From: Pseudomonas putida
Lineage (GTDB): Bacteria > Pseudomonadota > Gammaproteobacteria > Pseudomonadales > Pseudomonadaceae
Assembly (NCBI RefSeq): GCF_028682175.1
Contig: NZ_JANHKS010000013.1
Coordinates: 1 to 64,000 of the forward strand
Direction: 5' to 3'
Length of the DNA: 64,000 nucleotides
Shown piece by piece: positions 18,512 through 28,390 of this stretch. The translations under genes were made by a program, and so were the position numbers. The notes beneath the pieces were generated by a model. That model did not search any database. It was given only the letters and a program-made list of their open reading frames with translations, and was not told where the DNA came from. How positions within the stretch are numbered: the stretch's first letter is position 1; every line of letters starts with the position of its first letter.

Positions 18512-19597
18512 TCAGCCCAGCCCCATTCTCCTGCCTTTCAACAACCCCTTCACAGCCTGCATCACCGTGACGTTCGCGGCCTCCATCTTCGCGACGTGCT
18601 CCAGCGTTTTTTCCAGCTCGCCCTGTGCATGGGCATCGATGGCGGCCTGGCCGCTGGTGTGCACCAGTTGGTGGGGGATTTCCAGGCGGCGGAATTCGGC
18701 GCTGCGTTGCTGGTTGGGGTCTTGCTGTTCGTAGTACCACTTGCCGAACAGGCATTCGGTCTCGTCGGGCAGGACAAGAGGTTCGGGGCGCGGGTTGAGC
18801 AGGCGGTCGTAGACGGCGACCTTGAGGGTGAGTTCTTCCATGTTGGCCAGTTCGATCTTCGAGAGCAGGTGCGACTGGTCGATTTCCCGCTGCATGGTCT
18901 GGGCTTCGTCATACATGCCGGCCATGGCCTGGGCGGTCTTGTCGATGACCACGGAGAATGCACCGGATGCCTGGCTCTGTTCGGAAATGGCCTGTTTGGC
19001 AACCCGGATGTCCTGCTGGATGGCCGAGGTTTCCTTGACGATTTCCTGCGTGGCCTGGGCGGTTTTCTCAGCCAGGTGACGGACTTCTCCTGCAACCACG
19101 GCGAAGCCACGGCCTGACTCACCGGCTCTCGCCGCCTCGATGGCGGCATTGAGGGCCAACAGGTTGGTCTGGCGGGCGATGTCACTGATGAGGTCGACGA
19201 TGCGGTCAATTTCACCCGCACGACCCACCAGATGGTTGATCACGGTTTCCAGTGCATCGACACCCGCTTCCATCACCCGCGACTGCTCCTGCAGGTGGCT
19301 GATCTGCTCGCGATTGTCGATGGCCGAGCGGGCAACGTTATCAGCGCGCTGATGGTTGGTCTTGAGTTGCTGGTTGAGGGAGGAAAAGGACTCGCTGACG
19401 TGGGAAAGAGAATTGCCACACGTAAGTAGATTCTCAGAAAGGCCCCGATAGAAGTCGCGCTGGCGCAGGTCGTCTTTTTTCGCCTCACGCAGCTCGACAA
19501 TCGAAGCCTGCAGCTGCTCAGCCGTCGGGCCGCTTCGGCCCGTTGACGCCGATTCCACCTGAGGCACAGCGGCCTCTTTCCACCACATCAGACCCAT
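18512..19597 (-). CDS. Soluble chemoreceptor with CZB zinc-binding domain
   Basis: 361 aa with no membrane segment. A coiled-coil MCP signalling domain includes the hairpin tip [21 protein letters not shown] (split around residue ~150). The C-terminal CZB domain supplies a 3-His/1-Cys zinc site ([37 protein letters not shown]). CZB receptors are reported to sense zinc and hypochlorous acid. The start at 19597 (MGLMWWKEA) is preceded by a G-rich site; the frame is open to 19696. It is divergent from an HD-GYP gene, which suggests a link to c-di-GMP. Confidence 0.9.
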   Translation of the reverse strand: MGLMWWKEAAVPQVESASTGRSGPTAEQLQASIVELREAKKDDLRQRDFYRGLSENLLTCGNSLSHVSESFSSLNQQLKTNHQRADNVARSAIDNREQISHLQEQSRVMEAGVDALETVINHLVGRAGEIDRIVDLISDIARQTNLLALNAAIEAARAGESGRGFAVVAGEVRHLAEKTAQATQEIVKETSAIQQDIRVAKQAISEQSQASGAFSVVIDKTAQAMAGMYDEAQTMQREIDQSHLLSKIELANMEELTLKVAVYDRLLNPRPEPLVLPDETECLFGKWYYEQQDPNQQRSAEFRRLEIPHQLVHTSGQAAIDAHAQGELEKTLEHVAKMEAANVTVMQAVKGLLKGRRMGLG

Positions 19598-19953
19598 GCC
19601 ATCCCCCTGCCCCGCCAATGCGGGCGAAAGCGCGGAAAGTACGGTTGGCCGCATCTGGATGAAAAGATCCAATTGTGCGGTAACGGCATAGACCACCGTT
19701 CTGACAGTCCGCTCGGGCGCTGTTTTTCCGTGGCCGACCTCTTCGACAACCGGTCTGTGATCGGTAACTCATTGTTTGCACACAAAAAGCAAAATCCCTG
19801 CGAGTGGGCCACACTTTTCCTTAATGATTTCTTCAAAGACCCGCTCGTATACTGGCACTGCGCAACCATCGGATTGGCTGGCGCTCGAGAGAAAAGCAAA
19901 CAACTCGATGCCCTTGCAGGAAAGCCCGGACCTGAGCGTTAAAGAGTTGTCTT

Positions 19954-21144
19954 ATGCTGAGAAAAATCGCCGTATCCGATCTCACTCTGGGCATGTATAT
20001 CCATGAGTTCTGTCGCCCACGGATCAACGATCCCTTCTGGACTGAACATATCGAACGCGAACTTCGCGATGAAGCGGTGTTGCGTCGTATCCAGGCCTCG
20101 ACCCGCGAGGTATGGATCGACATAGGACGCGGCAGGAGCCCCGATGGCTCGACGCCCTGTGAACGCATCGCTGCGCCCCTCATCCGCGAGACCGACACCG
20201 CGCCTGCCTCCATGGACAAGGAACTGGCCCGCGCCAGGCTGATTTGCGGGCGGGCCAAAGCGGCGGTCATGACCATGTTCAGCGATGCGCGCATGGGGCG
20301 CTCGATGAACACCGAGGACGTCGATTTATTGGTCGAAGAAATCTCGACCTCGATCATGCGCCACCCCCACGCGTTGATCAGCCTTTCGCGCCTTAAGACC
20401 TCCGACGAATACACCTATATGCATTCAGTGGCGGTCTGCGCGCTGATGGTCGCCCTCGCCCGGCAGATGAACCTGAGCGAAGAACAGGTGCGCGAGGCAG
20501 GGGTTGCAGGGCTGATGCACGACGTCGGCAAGATGACCATCCCCCAGGCCATCCTCAACAAGCCGGGCAGCCTGACGCTGGATGAATATGAGGCCATGAA
20601 GATTCATCCCCAGGCCGGATTCGAGATTCTTCGGAGCACCGAGCAGGTGACTCAAGCGGTCATGGACGTCTGCCTGCACCACCACGAGAAAATCGACGGC
20701 ACGGGTTATCCGCACGGCCTGAAGGGCGATGACATCAGCCTGTTCGCCAGGATGGGCGCGATCTGCGACGTGTACGACGCCGTCACCTCGGAACGGCCCT
20801 ATAAAAAGGGTTGGGACGGCGCGCAATCGATTCGCGAGATGGCCTCATGGAAAGGGCATTTCGATGAGCAGATATTTCAGCACTTCGTCAAAACCGTGGG
20901 GATCTACCCGATCGGCGCCCTGGTACGCCTCAGGAGCGAGCGGCTGGGCGTCGTGCTTGAGCAAGGCGAGAAATCGCTGCTGCATCCGAAAGTGAAAGTC
21001 TTCATGTCGACACGAACCGGCCTCTCCGTCCCCCATGAGGTCATCAACCTCTCGCTGGGACAGGACATGATCGTCAAATACGAACTCGCCCAGGATTGGG
21101 GCGTCAGGGATGTGGAGACCCTGTGGGCAGGCGCGCCTGGGTGA
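19954..21144 (+). CDS. HD-GYP cyclic-di-GMP phosphodiesterase with DUF3391 N-terminus
   Basis: 396 aa. The N-terminal DUF3391 region (~1-130) begins with the typical IAVSDLTLGMYIHEF. The HD-GYP domain (~140-330) contains HD at 189-190 (LMHDVGKM), HHHEKIDGTGYP (242-253) and the downstream DVYDAVTSERPYK. The metal and GYP residues needed for hydrolysis of c-di-GMP to pGpG or GMP are intact. There is no membrane segment. It is transcribed away from the CZB chemoreceptor. Confidence 0.94.
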   Translation: MLRKIAVSDLTLGMYIHEFCRPRINDPFWTEHIERELRDEAVLRRIQASTREVWIDIGRGRSPDGSTPCERIAAPLIRETDTAPASMDKELARARLICGRAKAAVMTMFSDARMGRSMNTEDVDLLVEEISTSIMRHPHALISLSRLKTSDEYTYMHSVAVCALMVALARQMNLSEEQVREAGVAGLMHDVGKMTIPQAILNKPGSLTLDEYEAMKIHPQAGFEILRSTEQVTQAVMDVCLHHHEKIDGTGYPHGLKGDDISLFARMGAICDVYDAVTSERPYKKGWDGAQSIREMASWKGHFDEQIFQHFVKTVGIYPIGALVRLRSERLGVVLEQGEKSLLHPKVKVFMSTRTGLSVPHEVINLSLGQDMIVKYELAQDWGVRDVETLWAGAPG

Positions 21145-21171
21145 GGCGTTGCCTGCCAGGGCAATTGCATA

Positions 21172-21441
21172 TCAGCGCCGCGTAGGAACGATGCCTACAC
21201 GCATCCCGAACGGCTTGAAGACCGCGTTAAGCGTATTGATGGTGGGATTGCCTTCGTCCTGTTCGATCTGCCGCAGGGTGCGCAACGAAATCTTGCACAT
21301 ATCGGCAAACTGCTCCTGACGTAATCCGGTGATCTCGCTGCGCAGCCGCTTGACGGCGGCTCCGATGCTGATCGTTCCCTCCGCCAGTTGCGTGCGCAAC
21401 TCATCCAGGATGATGCCGCGCTGGCGTAGTTCATTCGTCAT
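21172..21441 (-). CDS. HipB-like XRE-family antitoxin
   Basis: 89 aa helix-turn-helix protein (QEQFADMCKISLRTLRQIEQ, NPTINTLNAVFKPFG). The ATG at 21441 overlaps the hipA stop by four bases (ATGA), so the toxin gene precedes the antitoxin gene. It is complete. It probably binds the three 14-bp repeats upstream of the operon and represses it. With the toxin disrupted (next entry), it is an orphan antitoxin. Confidence 0.85.
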   Translation of the reverse strand: MTNELRQRGIILDELRTQLAEGTISIGAAVKRLRSEITGLRQEQFADMCKISLRTLRQIEQDEGNPTINTLNAVFKPFGMRVGIVPTRR

Positions 21442-22317
21442 AGCAGGCCCCATGCTTTCAGCGTCGCATCCAGACGAGACAAAGCGATGCGCGGATGCTT
21501 GAAGGTCATGTGCGGCAACCCTGCTTCGCTCAATAGATCAGGCAAGGCAAGAAAGCGGCGGGCGTCGTCCCTGAGTCCCTCGAACCACTGATCGCTGTCG
21601 CCCCACACGGCGAGCGACCTGCAAGCTGCCATCCAGTCCACTTCACCTGCACGCTCCACCGGATCAGGCCACTTGGTCGTGCGGGTTATTCCCTCTTCGT
21701 CCATGACCATGGGCGCCAAGTCATAGATGGGCGATAAGGCCAGACGCTGTGGGTCACGTACGATGGAGGTGTTGCGGCCATGATTGTCGCTGTTGCCCAG
21801 AATCTGGTTGATCAGATCCCGGCGAAGATACTCGGCGATCAGTTCGGGAATCTCATCCCGCTGCCCATTGGCCTCCCAAGCCTGGGCAAGTACTTTCACG
21901 ACATCTACATGGGACATGTAGCTGCCCGGGCGGGTGATCTGTGCCAGGGAATACACTGACTCTACGGCCTGCCGGCTCACCCCGTCCTCGCTCACCGTGC
22001 GATCAAAACGCTTCATCCACAGGCTGGGCTTGGCGGACTCCTCCAGCGTCATGCCATCGCACGACACGGTGTTGACCCCGATACGCTCCAGTGCCTGGTA
22101 ATAACAGAACTCGCTTCTGAGGATGGTTCGATCTGTCTCATTGCCTTTGTTACGCGAGAATTTGACGAACCAGTGCTGACGGACCAGATTGTCTGCGAGG
22201 GTGGCATCGGGGTGCAAAAAACCGCCTGCATCCTCAGCGAGCAACAGCTTCGGCGCCTCGCCCCCTGCCCCTGTCGCGCCACCGATGGTCGGCATACAAC
22301 TGTAAGGTAAGCAGCAT
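21438..22317 (-). pseudogene. HipA-family kinase toxin gene with N-terminal internal deletion
   Basis: The original start looks like the ATG at 22317 (MLLTLQLYADHRW...), which resembles a HipA N terminus. After ~15 codons this frame runs into Gly/Arg-rich nonsense and stops. In a second frame, from an internal ATG at 22295, the kinase part is intact for 285 aa: G-rich loop TIGGATGAGGEAPK, QILGNSDNHGRNTS (catalytic Asp) and SPIYDLAPM (metal Asp). About 130-150 residues of the N-terminal domain appear to be lost. Intact HipA proteins phosphorylate aminoacyl-tRNA synthetases. A kinase fragment could still be made from 22295, similar in extent to HipT of HipBST systems, but no HipS is present. 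Confidence 0.75.
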
Positions 22318-22328
22318 GAACGCAACTC

Positions 22329-22425
22329 GGCAATTTAATGCCTATGACCATAGCCAAGACGAAGCAAAAAGGCAATTTAATGCCGACCAAAGCGCTTACG
22401 TTCAAGAAATCGGCACTTTAATACC
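22329..22425. promoter_or_regulatory. Three operator-like repeats and promoter of the hip operon
   Basis: GGCAATTTAATGCC occurs at 22329-22342 and 22371-22384, with a variant (GGCACTTTAATACC) at 22412-22425, spaced 42 and 41 bases (about four helical turns). On the minus strand a promoter fits exactly: -35 TTGCCT at 22375-22370 inside the middle repeat, a 17-base spacer, and -10 TATGGT at 22352-22347. The first repeat then covers the transcription start. This layout is typical of antitoxin autoregulation. Confidence 0.75.
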
Positions 22426-22433
22426 GATTTATC

Positions 22434-25193
22434 TCACCCCAACAACCCCAACTCCTGCGCCCGCGCCACCGCCTGGGTCCGACGTTCGACCCCAAGCTTG
22501 CTGTTGATATGGCTGGCGTGGGTTTTGACGGTGTGCAGGGAGATGAACAGCCGGTCGCTGATTTCCTGATTCGAGCAGCCCTGGGCGATGAGTTGCAACA
22601 CGCCCAGCTCCCGTGCGCTCAGGGCGTCTGTGCCGGCGCAGGCGATCTGTTCAGAGGGATCACGCGCGCAGGGCAGGTCTTTGTCGGTGCCTGGGGGAAG
22701 CTGGTCGAGCAGGTAGCTGACCAGTCGGCACGCAGGGCGCTTGAGCAGTTGTTCGCGCAGCCAGTCGGGGTGTTGGCGGATTACACCGAGCAGCGGCAGA
22801 ATGGCTCCGCCGGTGGCGGCCTGTAGCGCAGGTTCCAGCAGTTTTTGTGCGAGGGCGCGGTCGGATGCGTCCAGCGCCAGCAGGATGTGCTGGCTCGACG
22901 CATGCAGCGCGAGCACACCTGCGCCGGTTTTCAAGGCGTCGTCTCGCAGCTGTGTCAGGCGCAGGGCTGATTGTTCCGTGCGGCCCTGGATCCGGTCGAG
23001 CATGGCGCGCAGCAGTTCGATGTGCTGCGGCATCTGCGGCAGGCATTCGGGCGCTGCGGCAGGATGCTCGCCACCGTAGGTCTGGCCCAGGCGCAGCAGC
23101 CAGGCGTCGGCCAGGTCGATGCGGCCCTGGGTCAGCCACAGTTCGCATTTGGCCAGGGTAATCATCGCCAGGTAATACACTGGCGGCACGTCCCAGATGT
23201 GCATCAGGCGTTCGGCTTCGGCCAGCTCCGCGAAGGCCTCGGCAAAGCGCCCTTCCCGGCCTTCCAGCCCGGCGATCACGCAGTGCCCGATCAGCACGCT
23301 GATGTCACGACAGGCGCGGGCTTCGGCAAGGCCTGCGGCAAGGCGCTCGCGTCCGGCCACCGGTTGCAGGCACTGGGCGAGCAGGTAGCCTTCGTACAGC
23401 GTCAAACGCGCACGCACGGCATACAGGCGCTGCGAAGACAGTCCGTTCAATCGCTTGAGGCCCTGACGCACCTCTTCCAGGGCGCGCAACGCCTCGCCGC
23501 GAGCCTGCAAGGTGCGCGCACGATCGTAATGCGCCAGCGCTTCGAATAGCGGATTGGCCACCCGCTGGGCCAATTCGAGCGCTTCACGATTTCGTGCCCG
23601 GGCGCGCCACAGGTCGCCCTCGGCAATCGCCAGATTGGCCAGCGTCGACAGACACATCAGCCGCTGTCCGTAACGTTTCTGCGGAAGGCTCGCCAGCGCC
23701 TCGCTGCAATAGCGATGGGCCGTTTCGCTGTCGCCGCGCCCGCGGGCAATGATGCCGCTGAGCGCGAGCCATTGGGCCAGCATGGATTTCTGCGCGGTGG
23801 CCGAAGGCGCCGGTAGAAAGCGACTCAGTTGATTGCCCAGTTCCTCGGCGGCATCCAGCTGGCAGGCCAGCCCCAGCGCCCAGGCGTACAGCACGATCAG
23901 ACGCGGCGTGCTGACCAGCAGGCTGTCGGGCAGGTCCATCTTCCAGCGCAGCAGCATTCCGACGTTCTGCTCGGCGAGCAATTGCTCCTCGGAGAGGTTT
24001 TGTACCAGGTTGGCCGCCACATCCAGATGGCCCGCGCGCAGGGCCTGTTCGATGGCTTCATCCAGCAGGCCCTGTTCACTGAACCAGCGGCAGGCATTCA
24101 GATGCAGGCGCCGTTGCTGCGGCGCGACGTTACTGCCAGCGCGGGCGCGCAGCAGGTCGGAAAAAAGATGGTGATAGCGAAACCAGCGCCCGGTTTCGTC
24201 CAGCGGCACCAGAAACACCTGATGCGCTTGCAGGAAAGCGAGCATTTCGCTGCTGTCGTGGGTATCCCGGGCGGCATTGCACAGGGCTGCGCAGAATTTT
24301 TCGAGACAGGCCGTTTCATAGAGGAAGGCCTGCACATCGGCAGGCAGGCAATCGATGACCTCTTCGAGCAGATACTCCCGAATCAGCCCTTCTCCGCCGT
24401 TGAACCCGTGATTCAAGGCATCGCTGCCGGCTTCAGTGGCTGCCAGTTGCCAGAAGCGCAAACCCGCGACCCACCCCTCGCTGCGTTGCAGCAGTGTGTG
24501 CAACGCTTCCTCGGTCAGTGAACTGCTGTGCTGCTCAAGGACCGCCAGTGATTCGTCGTGGGTAAGGCGCAGGTCCTGCTCGGAAAGCTCGAGCAACTGC
24601 CGGGAAAGACGCAGCCGCGCCAGATGCCAGTCAGGACGCTGGCGGCTGGTGACCATGACGATCATGCCGGCCGGCAAGTGATTGAGCAGGAATTGAAGGC
24701 AGCGATCCAGCACGGGGCCCTGCACCAGGTGATAGTCGTCGAGCACCAGCAACAGCGGCTTGCTCAGCATCAGGTGCATCGCCAGCTCGTCCAGCAGGCC
24801 GTCGAGCCATTCTTCGAAGGCGAAAGGCTGGTGCCGCTGACGCATCTTCAACAGGCCCAGCGCCTGATTGCCCAACTGCGGGAAAAACTGCTGAAGGCCG
24901 CAAAGCAGCCGTTCCAGAAACCGCCCCGGATCGCTGTCGCGCTGGCTCAGGCCCAGCCAGAGGCTTTGCCACTGACTGGGCAGGCTCTGACAGAACTCCA
25001 CCGCCAGCGAGCTCTTGCCGAACCCGGCCGGCGCGCTGACCAGCAACAGGCGACCGGACAGACCGGCGCTCAAGCGCTGGCACAGCCGGGGTCTGGGCAC
25101 ATAGCCTTCGGGCAAGGGTGGGCGGAAGAAACGTCCTTCCAACGCAGTGACTGCGTGATTTGCGAATCCCTGCAAACGCGACAGATCAGTCAT
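22434..25193 (-). CDS. LuxR-family transcriptional regulator, MalT/LAL type
   Basis: 919 aa. It has an N-terminal AAA/STAND ATPase with Walker A SAPAGFGKS (53-61) and Walker B LLLVLDDYHLV, a central helical TPR-like region (~350-830), and a C-terminal LuxR HTH (LSARELGVLQLIAQGCSNQEIS, split; TVKTHASHINSKLGV). Such regulators are activated by a small inducer bound to the TPR part and by ATP. The regulated genes are unknown: it stands alone between the hip locus and REPs, with no catabolic operon beside it. Length and domain order match AlkS/MalT-like proteins. Confidence 0.92.
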   Translation of the reverse strand: MTDLSRLQGFANHAVTALEGRFFRPPLPEGYVPRPRLCQRLSAGLSGRLLLVSAPAGFGKSSLAVEFCQSLPSQWQSLWLGLSQRDSDPGRFLERLLCGLQQFFPQLGNQALGLLKMRQRHQPFAFEEWLDGLLDELAMHLMLSKPLLLVLDDYHLVQGPVLDRCLQFLLNHLPAGMIVMVTSRQRPDWHLARLRLSRQLLELSEQDLRLTHDESLAVLEQHSSSLTEEALHTLLQRSEGWVAGLRFWQLAATEAGSDALNHGFNGGEGLIREYLLEEVIDCLPADVQAFLYETACLEKFCAALCNAARDTHDSSEMLAFLQAHQVFLVPLDETGRWFRYHHLFSDLLRARAGSNVAPQQRRLHLNACRWFSEQGLLDEAIEQALRAGHLDVAANLVQNLSEEQLLAEQNVGMLLRWKMDLPDSLLVSTPRLIVLYAWALGLACQLDAAEELGNQLSRFLPAPSATAQKSMLAQWLALSGIIARGRGDSETAHRYCSEALASLPQKRYGQRLMCLSTLANLAIAEGDLWRARARNREALELAQRVANPLFEALAHYDRARTLQARGEALRALEEVRQGLKRLNGLSSQRLYAVRARLTLYEGYLLAQCLQPVAGRERLAAGLAEARACRDISVLIGHCVIAGLEGREGRFAEAFAELAEAERLMHIWDVPPVYYLAMITLAKCELWLTQGRIDLADAWLLRLGQTYGGEHPAAAPECLPQMPQHIELLRAMLDRIQGRTEQSALRLTQLRDDALKTGAGVLALHASSQHILLALDASDRALAQKLLEPALQAATGGAILPLLGVIRQHPDWLREQLLKRPACRLVSYLLDQLPPGTDKDLPCARDPSEQIACAGTDALSARELGVLQLIAQGCSNQEISDRLFISLHTVKTHASHINSKLGVERRTQAVARAQELGLLG

Positions 25194-25377
25194 GGCCGGC
25201 TCTTGTTGAGATGCTTGTTATTCGGCGTTCAGATGATCCGGAGACTAGCGGCTATGCCTGGAGTTTTGAAGAAAGTTCGACGAAAGTCTGTAAGAAAACA
25301 TATCCAATCAACAGTGCGAATGTTGGTTCATATGTTTTGGAGAAGGGCTGCATGACTTCGCATACCCGTAGCAGCCG

Positions 25378-25565
25378 GGCTTGCCCGCGGGAGCGATCTT
25401 GAGGACGCCCCCGCCGGCAAGCCGTGCTGCTACGGTGGGCGGTGTGGAACATCAATATCCGAGATGCCGAAGAAGCTGTAGGAGTGAGCTTGCTCGCGAT
25501 GGGGCCGGGTCAGTCACTATTGTGGTGTCTAACCCAGCCCAGTCGCGGGTAAGCGCGCGCCTACA
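25378..25565. repeat. Two REP units (family A, then mixed family B) in a 450-base gene-free stretch
   Basis: 25378-25433 is a family A palindrome. 25477-25565 is family B, with left arm TGTAGGAGTGAGCTTGCTCG and a right arm of the different CGCGGGTAAGCGCGCGCCTACA type. The rest of 25194-25646 holds no gene that I can support. Confidence 0.8.
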
Positions 25566-25646
25566 GGAGAACGGTTTAACCGATCGTCATCAGGCTCGCG
25601 TTACCACCTGCTGCCGCGGTACAGACGTTCCAGCGCGCGTCGGATC

Positions 25647-27860
25647 TCAAAGCCTCGGCAATCCATGACTAAGCCAGCGCTTCAACTCATCCGCCACGCT
25701 TTTTTCCAGCGACTGCTCGGGGTCTTGCAGCAACTCGGCAGCCGCGTCGAGCAGACCTTGCTGGCCATTGTCTACACCGGTCATGATCGAGCGGAAATAC
25801 TCATCACTGTACACCTTGACCTGATTCCAAGCCGTCTCGGCCTGTTCGCTCAACGTCGGCTCCGGAGCGTAATGGGTGCGCCAGCGCAGGTAGCCCCAGA
25901 TCGAGCTGCTTTCGCGGCCAGTTGACTCAAGGGGCAGGCTGCCGTCTTTTCTGTAGCGCAGGATGGCTTCGCGATCAGAGTCGCTGAGGGGCAGCGGGGC
26001 GTATTTGGTCGTGCGCCCATCCGCCATCGGCTGGTAGGCGCGAAAAGCCCCTTGAGGGTCTTTTTTGACTTCGTTCATCAGCGACTCCCACCGCTGCTGT
26101 CGCGATTCCAGCTCCCGCATCCGCCCGCGTTGGTTGGATTTCCAGACGTCTTCGCTGGTCGCGCCGAAGGGTTTGAACCAGGCGCGTGAGTCGTGCACAT
26201 GATCGTCGAACATCTTGATGGCGCGGGGATCGAGAATGGCGGGCTGTTGCCAATGGGGTTTGACCTCTCGCCATTGGCGGACCTTTTCGCCCCAGATCGC
26301 TTGCTCAAACGCTGAGTAGGCAGCCCGTAGCGGCATGGCCGCCAGCAGCGTGCGTTTCATCCAGCCGTCGGAGTAGGCGAATTCGTTTTCACGTGTCAGC
26401 AGGTCGCGCATCTCTTCGCGCAATTCGTCATTGGCCCTGCGCAGGTCTTCGCCGTCTTGCGGGTTGAAGGTCTCGGCCCTGCTGAAAAAAGGCTGCTGCT
26501 CCAGCGCATTGTCGTCGGTGCTGACCCGCAGACGCCGCCAGCGCAGGTACAAAGCGTATTGAGTGCGCGCCGCTTCAGTGGTACTGGCGCCCGCGGGTGT
26601 CAGCTCATTGACCAGGTCGACGTAGTCGTTGAAGGCGGTGCGCAGTGTGGGGGAGATTTTCAGTGCGTTTTTTATTTCAGGAATGATGTGCGGGCCTTCC
26701 ATATTTAACGGCACACCCGCAGCCACAGCACTGCGATACATCTTCGCCAACGGGATTTGCGACAGCTTGGAGCTGTCGTCGTGATTGCCGGCTTCATCAC
26801 ATCCCCGACCCTGTTCGCCGGGCGGGTAACCGCCACCGACATCCGAATGCACCCCGGGGTACACCAACTCGGTGCAGTTGCGCCGCTCACCAACCGTGTC
26901 CAACGGGAACGAGCCGCGCACTTCATGGGCCGAGACCAGGTGCAGGGTTTGTTTGACGTAGTCCGGGATGCGCAAAAATTGCTCCTGCCCCCAGCCGCCA
27001 TGGCCCTTGAAGAACATCGCGCTTTGCGCCAGCCCCACCGAGGCCACAGTGTCGAAAATGCCCAAGAAATCTACGCTCACCGGTACCCCCGCCAGGGTCA
27101 TGTCATCGTCCAGCGCGTCTTTCAACCAGTTGCAGAACACCCGCGCTTCAGCCGCGCCTCGGGAAAAGCCGAATACCGAGATGCGCATCTTGAGTAGCTT
27201 GGGTTTGCGTTTGGCGAGCTCATCTTTGAGCTCTCTGGACACAAAATCCCGGCGCTCCTTGAGTACCTGTCGACGAACCTTGTGCCGAGGTTCCACCGAG
27301 GCGGTGTCAAGGATGTAACCCAGCGTGCCAAGGGTGGTGGCATTGCTCAGCTCTTCGATTTCATCGGCGCCCGTGGCCTTGAGAATCTGTTCCGACAGGT
27401 TGATATCGGTAGACATACGCTTGACCAGATCAAGGTCATTGGTGCGCATTTTGTAGCTGACAGTCGAGGCTTTGAGGCGCCGATAAAAATAATTAGTGAT
27501 CTGCAACAGCGCCCAGTTGATGCGTGCCTCGCCACCCCATCCTGCACCAAGCCCGGCTCGGGCGTGATATCCGCGTCCGGTGTCGCTGGTTTCTTTTTCA
27601 AATGGCGTGCCTACTCCGGGTACGTAGATACGTGCCTGCTCTTTGGCTTCCTCATAAGTGTCGTAAAGGCGAGCTACATTGCTATGCGCTTGTTTGGGGA
27701 TGTCCCGCTCACGATTGTTATTGGTGCCATCGAAGAAAAACCCCAGGTGGAACTCAGTGGTGCAGGATGTTCCCATCGCATTGAATTTATCAGCCAGACA
27801 AAGACATTGTTCATCGAGTGTTAATGCGAATGGATCAATTCCTACTTTCTCAAGTTGCAT
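25647..27860 (-). CDS. Type VI secretion phospholipase effector, Tle1/DUF2235 family
   Basis: 737 aa alpha/beta-hydrolase. FFFDGTNNN (41-49) is the DUF2235 signature. The nucleophile is Ser233 in GFSRG (GXSXG), with probable acid Asp270 (GIFDTVAS) and His338 (YPGVHSDVGGGY), so the catalytic triad is complete. Tle1 effectors (e.g. PA3290) hydrolyse phospholipids in the periplasm of rival bacteria. There is no signal peptide, consistent with delivery on VgrG. It is last in the operon vgrG, DUF4123 adaptor, three immunity genes, effector, and begins 11 bases after the nearest immunity gene. Confidence 0.92.
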   Translation of the reverse strand: MQLEKVGIDPFALTLDEQCLCLADKFNAMGTSCTTEFHLGFFFDGTNNNRERDIPKQAHSNVARLYDTYEEAKEQARIYVPGVGTPFEKETSDTGRGYHARAGLGAGWGGEARINWALLQITNYFYRRLKASTVSYKMRTNDLDLVKRMSTDINLSEQILKATGADEIEELSNATTLGTLGYILDTASVEPRHKVRRQVLKERRDFVSRELKDELAKRKPKLLKMRISVFGFSRGAAEARVFCNWLKDALDDDMTLAGVPVSVDFLGIFDTVASVGLAQSAMFFKGHGGWGQEQFLRIPDYVKQTLHLVSAHEVRGSFPLDTVGERRNCTELVYPGVHSDVGGGYPPGEQGRGCDEAGNHDDSSKLSQIPLAKMYRSAVAAGVPLNMEGPHIIPEIKNALKISPTLRTAFNDYVDLVNELTPAGASTTEAARTQYALYLRWRRLRVSTDDNALEQQPFFSRAETFNPQDGEDLRRANDELREEMRDLLTRENEFAYSDGWMKRTLLAAMPLRAAYSAFEQAIWGEKVRQWREVKPHWQQPAILDPRAIKMFDDHVHDSRAWFKPFGATSEDVWKSNQRGRMRELESRQQRWESLMNEVKKDPQGAFRAYQPMADGRTTKYAPLPLSDSDREAILRYRKDGSLPLESTGRESSSIWGYLRWRTHYAPEPTLSEQAETAWNQVKVYSDEYFRSIMTGVDNGQQGLLDAAAELLQDPEQSLEKSVADELKRWLSHGLPRL

Positions 27861-27871
27861 GATCTATTCCT

Positions 27872-28387
27872 TTAGTAAAAGAAACGGGCTTTGCAAACAG
27901 GATCAGCTTTACATACGTCATCTGGCCGCTGAAGCCCGCCTGCAAAATCAGGATGGCCAGGACCAAAGCTGGTTGGAAAGGCTTTTATCGTACCATCTGG
28001 AAAGAAAGCCAAGAAGAGGATGCTCGGGAAGTCATCGGTATAGGGCTCGATTGAAACTTCAGCTACATGTAAACCCGTTGGGTCTCGCTGGTAGAGTTCG
28101 TCATCCCGCCAATGTACTGTAATAGTCAGCCCCGGTCGCCATTTTGAAGGCACACCAACGCTGCCAGCAAATGAACTACCTCCTCGATGGTAGGGCATAC
28201 TGCCTGCCCAGATATCATTTACGTAAACGACTCCAATGTGTTCATCGGAATAGTTGAGAATTGAAATGATTAACCCCAGTCCGTCGTCTTTCGGCGTTGG
28301 CTTATAAAACGTGAGCGTGAGTACAGTCATTAATAGTGTACTTGTCGTCAGCCACCAGACAATCCGGCCCAGGCGTTGTTTGGTCAT
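27872..28387 (-). CDS. DUF3304 Tle1 immunity protein, copy 1 (nearest effector)
   Basis: 171 aa. It has one N-terminal membrane anchor (~9-28, IVWWLTTSTLLMTVLTLTFY) and a periplasmic DUF3304 domain ending in a conserved Cys pair (VCKADPVCKARFF). Tli proteins of this family bind and block Tle1 in the periplasm. It is one of three tandem copies. Its N-terminal half is the most divergent, while its C-terminal half (TIKAFPTSFGPGHPDFAGGL) is nearly identical to copy 2. The base composition is lower in GC than the surrounding genes. Confidence 0.85.
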   Translation of the reverse strand: MTKQRLGRIVWWLTTSTLLMTVLTLTFYKPTPKDDGLGLIISILNYSDEHIGVVYVNDIWAGSMPYHRGGSSFAGSVGVPSKWRPGLTITVHWRDDELYQRDPTGLHVAEVSIEPYTDDFPSILFLAFFPDGTIKAFPTSFGPGHPDFAGGLQRPDDVCKADPVCKARFFY

Positions 28388-28390
28388 GAT

